The notes below the pieces were generated by a model. The model made no database searches. It was not told the origin of the DNA and was given only the letters and a program-made list of their open reading frames with translations. Below, piece after piece: positions 22,140 through 23,826 of a DNA stretch of 23,826 bases; position 1 is the first letter of the stretch, and every line of letters starts with the position of its first letter. The stretch covers positions 1-23,826 of the forward strand of contig JBLNCU010000135.1 in the NCBI GenBank assembly GCA_050260935.1, in the 5' to 3' direction. This stretch comes from UBA8346 sp050260935 (GTDB taxonomy: Bacteria; Bacillota; UBA4882; UBA8346). Made by a program: the position numbers and the translations under genes.

Positions 22140-23318
22140 TTGAATCAATTCCGGTTTGATTCCCATGATTACCGCAAGCAAACGCCTTTATACCTGATTG
22201 GAATTTTATCCGGGTTTATCGGCGCTATTTTGGTTATCATAGCGGTTAAATACACCGGGCTGGGTACGGCTCTGGTAAATCCTCCGGTCAGCCCCGGGCC
22301 GCAACCCCAAAAAGTGGCCGCTCAACCGTTGAATATAACCAGTTATGAAAAGGCCACCATCGACGTAGTCAACCGTTTGCGGCCGGCGGTGGTGATGATT
22401 ACCACCAATACTGTGGTGGCCGATTTTGACTTTTTTACCGGGCCGGAGGTTAAAAATATTCAGGGCCTGGGGTCGGGGGTAATTTACCGCCCGGACGGCT
22501 ATATCCTGACCAATAACCATGTTGTCAACGGAGTCTCGGGGATGGCCAACCGGATTATGGTGGTGCTTTCTAACGGCAAGTCATACCCGGCTAAAATTGT
22601 CGGTTATGATAACCAGACCGATTTGGCGGTTTTAAAAATAAACGCCTCTAATCTGCCTGTGCCCGACTGGGGCAATTCCGATCAACTTCAGGTCGGTCAG
22701 ATGGCCATCGCTATCGGGAACCCGCTGGCGGAGAATTTAAAAAACACTGTTACTGTAGGAGTTGTCAGCGCCATAGGGCGGACCGTAGTTATCGGCGATG
22801 ATAATCAGCAGCTTAGAAATATGATCCAGACCGACGCCTCCATTAATCTAGGGAACTCCGGTGGACCACTATTGGACAGCAGCGGGAGAATCATTGGCAT
22901 CAATAATGCGATTGCCCCGAAATCTCAGGGGATCGGTTTTGCTATCCCCAGCAACACCGTACGTTTTGTGGCCGAGCAGTTATTGACCAAAGGTTATGTG
23001 ACCAGGCCGGGGTTGGGTATCGCCTATATCCATTTTACTCCCGAAAACGTCGGTGAACTTGAAAATTATATCCGGCGGCGGCTGCCGGTGACAACCGGAT
23101 TATTTATCGCTCAAGTTTTAAAAGGCAGCCCGGCTGATAAAGCCAACCTTATCCCGGGCGACATTATCGTCAGGGTCAATAACCAAACCGTCAGAGACCT
23201 TGACCTAATCAGGGACGCCATTAGCAAGTATCCGGTGGGGACCAAATTAAATCTGGAATATTACCGGAACCGGACGGTTAAAGAGGTAACGGTGACTATC
23301 GGTGAGATGAAAAAATAG
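22140..23318 (+). CDS. htrA: HtrA/DegP-type membrane-anchored serine protease (HtrC-like)
   Basis: A 392-residue trypsin-like protease for protein quality control outside the membrane. A short cytoplasmic head precedes one membrane anchor (about 17-37, LYLIGILSGFIGAILVIIAV), then a Pro-rich linker. The protease domain (about 70-290) contains the triad H127 in LTNNHVV, D161 in QTDLAVL and S240 in LGNSGGPLL. One PDZ domain follows (about 300-390, with GLFIAQVLKGSPADKANLIPGDIIVRVNN). The start is a TTG at 22140, nine nt after TAGGAGG. No ATG alternative gives the anchor. rlmH follows after 35 nt, which mirrors htrC-rlmH at the end of the Bacillus walRK (yyc) cluster, so it is probably the HtrC equivalent. 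The wal genes themselves are absent here. Confidence 0.93.
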   Translation: MNQFRFDSHDYRKQTPLYLIGILSGFIGAILVIIAVKYTGLGTALVNPPVSPGPQPQKVAAQPLNITSYEKATIDVVNRLRPAVVMITTNTVVADFDFFTGPEVKNIQGLGSGVIYRPDGYILTNNHVVNGVSGMANRIMVVLSNGKSYPAKIVGYDNQTDLAVLKINASNLPVPDWGNSDQLQVGQMAIAIGNPLAENLKNTVTVGVVSAIGRTVVIGDDNQQLRNMIQTDASINLGNSGGPLLDSSGRIIGINNAIAPKSQGIGFAIPSNTVRFVAEQLLTKGYVTRPGLGIAYIHFTPENVGELENYIRRRLPVTTGLFIAQVLKGSPADKANLIPGDIIVRVNNQTVRDLDLIRDAISKYPVGTKLNLEYYRNRTVKEVTVTIGEMKK

Positions 23319-23353
23319 GCGGGCGCAGGCCAAAAATAGGATGGCGGTGGGTA

Positions 23354-23826
23354 GTGACCCGGATTCGTATCATTACAGTCGGCAAACTAAAAGAAGATTA
23401 TTTCCGCCGGGCGGAGGCGGAATATTTGAAACGGTTGAAACCTTATTTGACCTTGAAAATCGATGAGGTGATCGATTTGCCTTGCCCCGACGGGGCAAGC
23501 CCGGCCCAGGAGGAACAGGTGCGTCGGTGGGAAGGGAAAGCCATCAAGGATCTGCTCCGGCCTAAAGAATATGTTGTCGCTCTAGACCGTCAGGGCAAGG
23601 AGATTTCTTCGCCGGACCTGGCGGCGTTTTTAAGTGAAAGGGCGGTTGCCGGCGAACCGGTTGTTTTTGTAATCGGAGGCTCGCTGGGCCTTTCCGAGGA
23701 TTTAATAAAAAGTGCCCGACTGAGTTTAAGCTTCTCCAAATTAACCTTTCCGCACCAGTTGTTCCGAGTGATACTGCTGGAGCAGATTTACCGGGCGGTG
23801 AAGATCAATAGGGGGGAACCGTATCA
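23354..23826 (+). CDS. rlmH: 23S rRNA (pseudouridine1915-N3)-methyltransferase RlmH, 3' end cut by window
   Basis: RlmH is a SPOUT-class enzyme that methylates pseudouridine 1915 in helix 69 of 23S rRNA. From a GTG at 23354 the frame reads VTRIRIITVGKLKEDYFRRAEAEYLKRLKPY. It contains the SAM-binding knot FVIGGSLGLS and the signature FPHQLFRVILLEQIYRAVKINRGEPY. The window ends after 157 full codons. The family ends in YHK, so only about two residues and the stop codon are missing. An ATG at 23341 is out of frame. The ribosome binding site is weak (AGGATGGCGG). The 35-nt spacing from htrA suggests one operon. Confidence 0.95.
   Translation, partial: MTRIRIITVGKLKEDYFRRAEAEYLKRLKPYLTLKIDEVIDLPCPDGASPAQEEQVRRWEGKAIKDLLRPKEYVVALDRQGKEISSPDLAAFLSERAVAGEPVVFVIGGSLGLSEDLIKSARLSLSFSKLTFPHQLFRVILLEQIYRAVKINRGEPY

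Noticed and set aside
1..23826. CRISPR arrays, insertion sequences, phage genes, toxin-antitoxin or defence systems
   Set aside because: No regularly spaced repeats, transposase or integrase motifs, or known defence domains were seen on either strand.

Overview
The window looks like chromosomal core DNA of an endospore-forming member of the Bacillota, probably a clostridial-type anaerobe. It carries spoVG, spoVT, glgD (a Bacillota-type glycogen subunit), and promoter-like elements matching sporulation sigma factors H and G. Base composition is moderate. I see no phage, insertion sequence, CRISPR array or obvious island. The species cannot be named from this sequence.

Layout. (1) 1-466: a sigma-H-like promoter, spoVG and a strong terminator. 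(2) 564-8529, minus strand: a five-gene glycogen operon transcribed glgB, glgC, glgD, glgA, then a GH13 amylase/pullulanase-like enzyme. (3) 8530-9027: an AT-rich regulatory gap, then tRNA-Gln(TTG) with its own consensus promoter and terminator. (4) 9110-16129, plus strand: glmU, the L25/Ctc gene, pth, a small PrsW-like membrane protein and mfd. This follows the Bacillus order spoVG-glmU-prs-ctc-pth-fin-mfd-spoVT, but the glycogen operon and tRNA are inserted, prs is missing, and the PrsW-like gene sits where fin would be. (5) 16065-18091: a small TPR-like gene antisense to the end of mfd, a 530-nt hairpin-rich gap, spoVT, and a convergent unknown 123-aa gene. Both of the last two have sigma-G-like promoters. 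(6) 18238-21304: a divergent YchF-type NTPase and a phosphoglucomutase/phosphomannomutase, both preceded by sigma-H-like promoters. (7) 21327-23826: a class I methyltransferase, an HtrA-type membrane protease and rlmH, which is cut by the window end just short of its stop codon.

How the genes fit together. The phosphohexomutase can supply glucose-1-phosphate. GlgC/GlgD makes ADP-glucose, GlgA elongates, GlgB branches, and the GH13 enzyme probably trims or degrades the polymer. SpoVG, SpoVT, the unknown 123-aa protein and the candidate sigma-H and sigma-G promoters tie the locus to entry into stationary phase and spore formation. glmU, L25, pth, mfd, tRNA-Gln and rlmH are housekeeping functions in cell-wall precursor supply, translation and repair.

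The least explained items are the PrsW-like gene with a hairpin against its start codon, the 123-aa forespore-type gene, the gap before spoVT, the cysteine cluster in SpoVT, and the YchF paralogue with an altered nucleotide-binding loop. No clearly new multi-gene system is evident.
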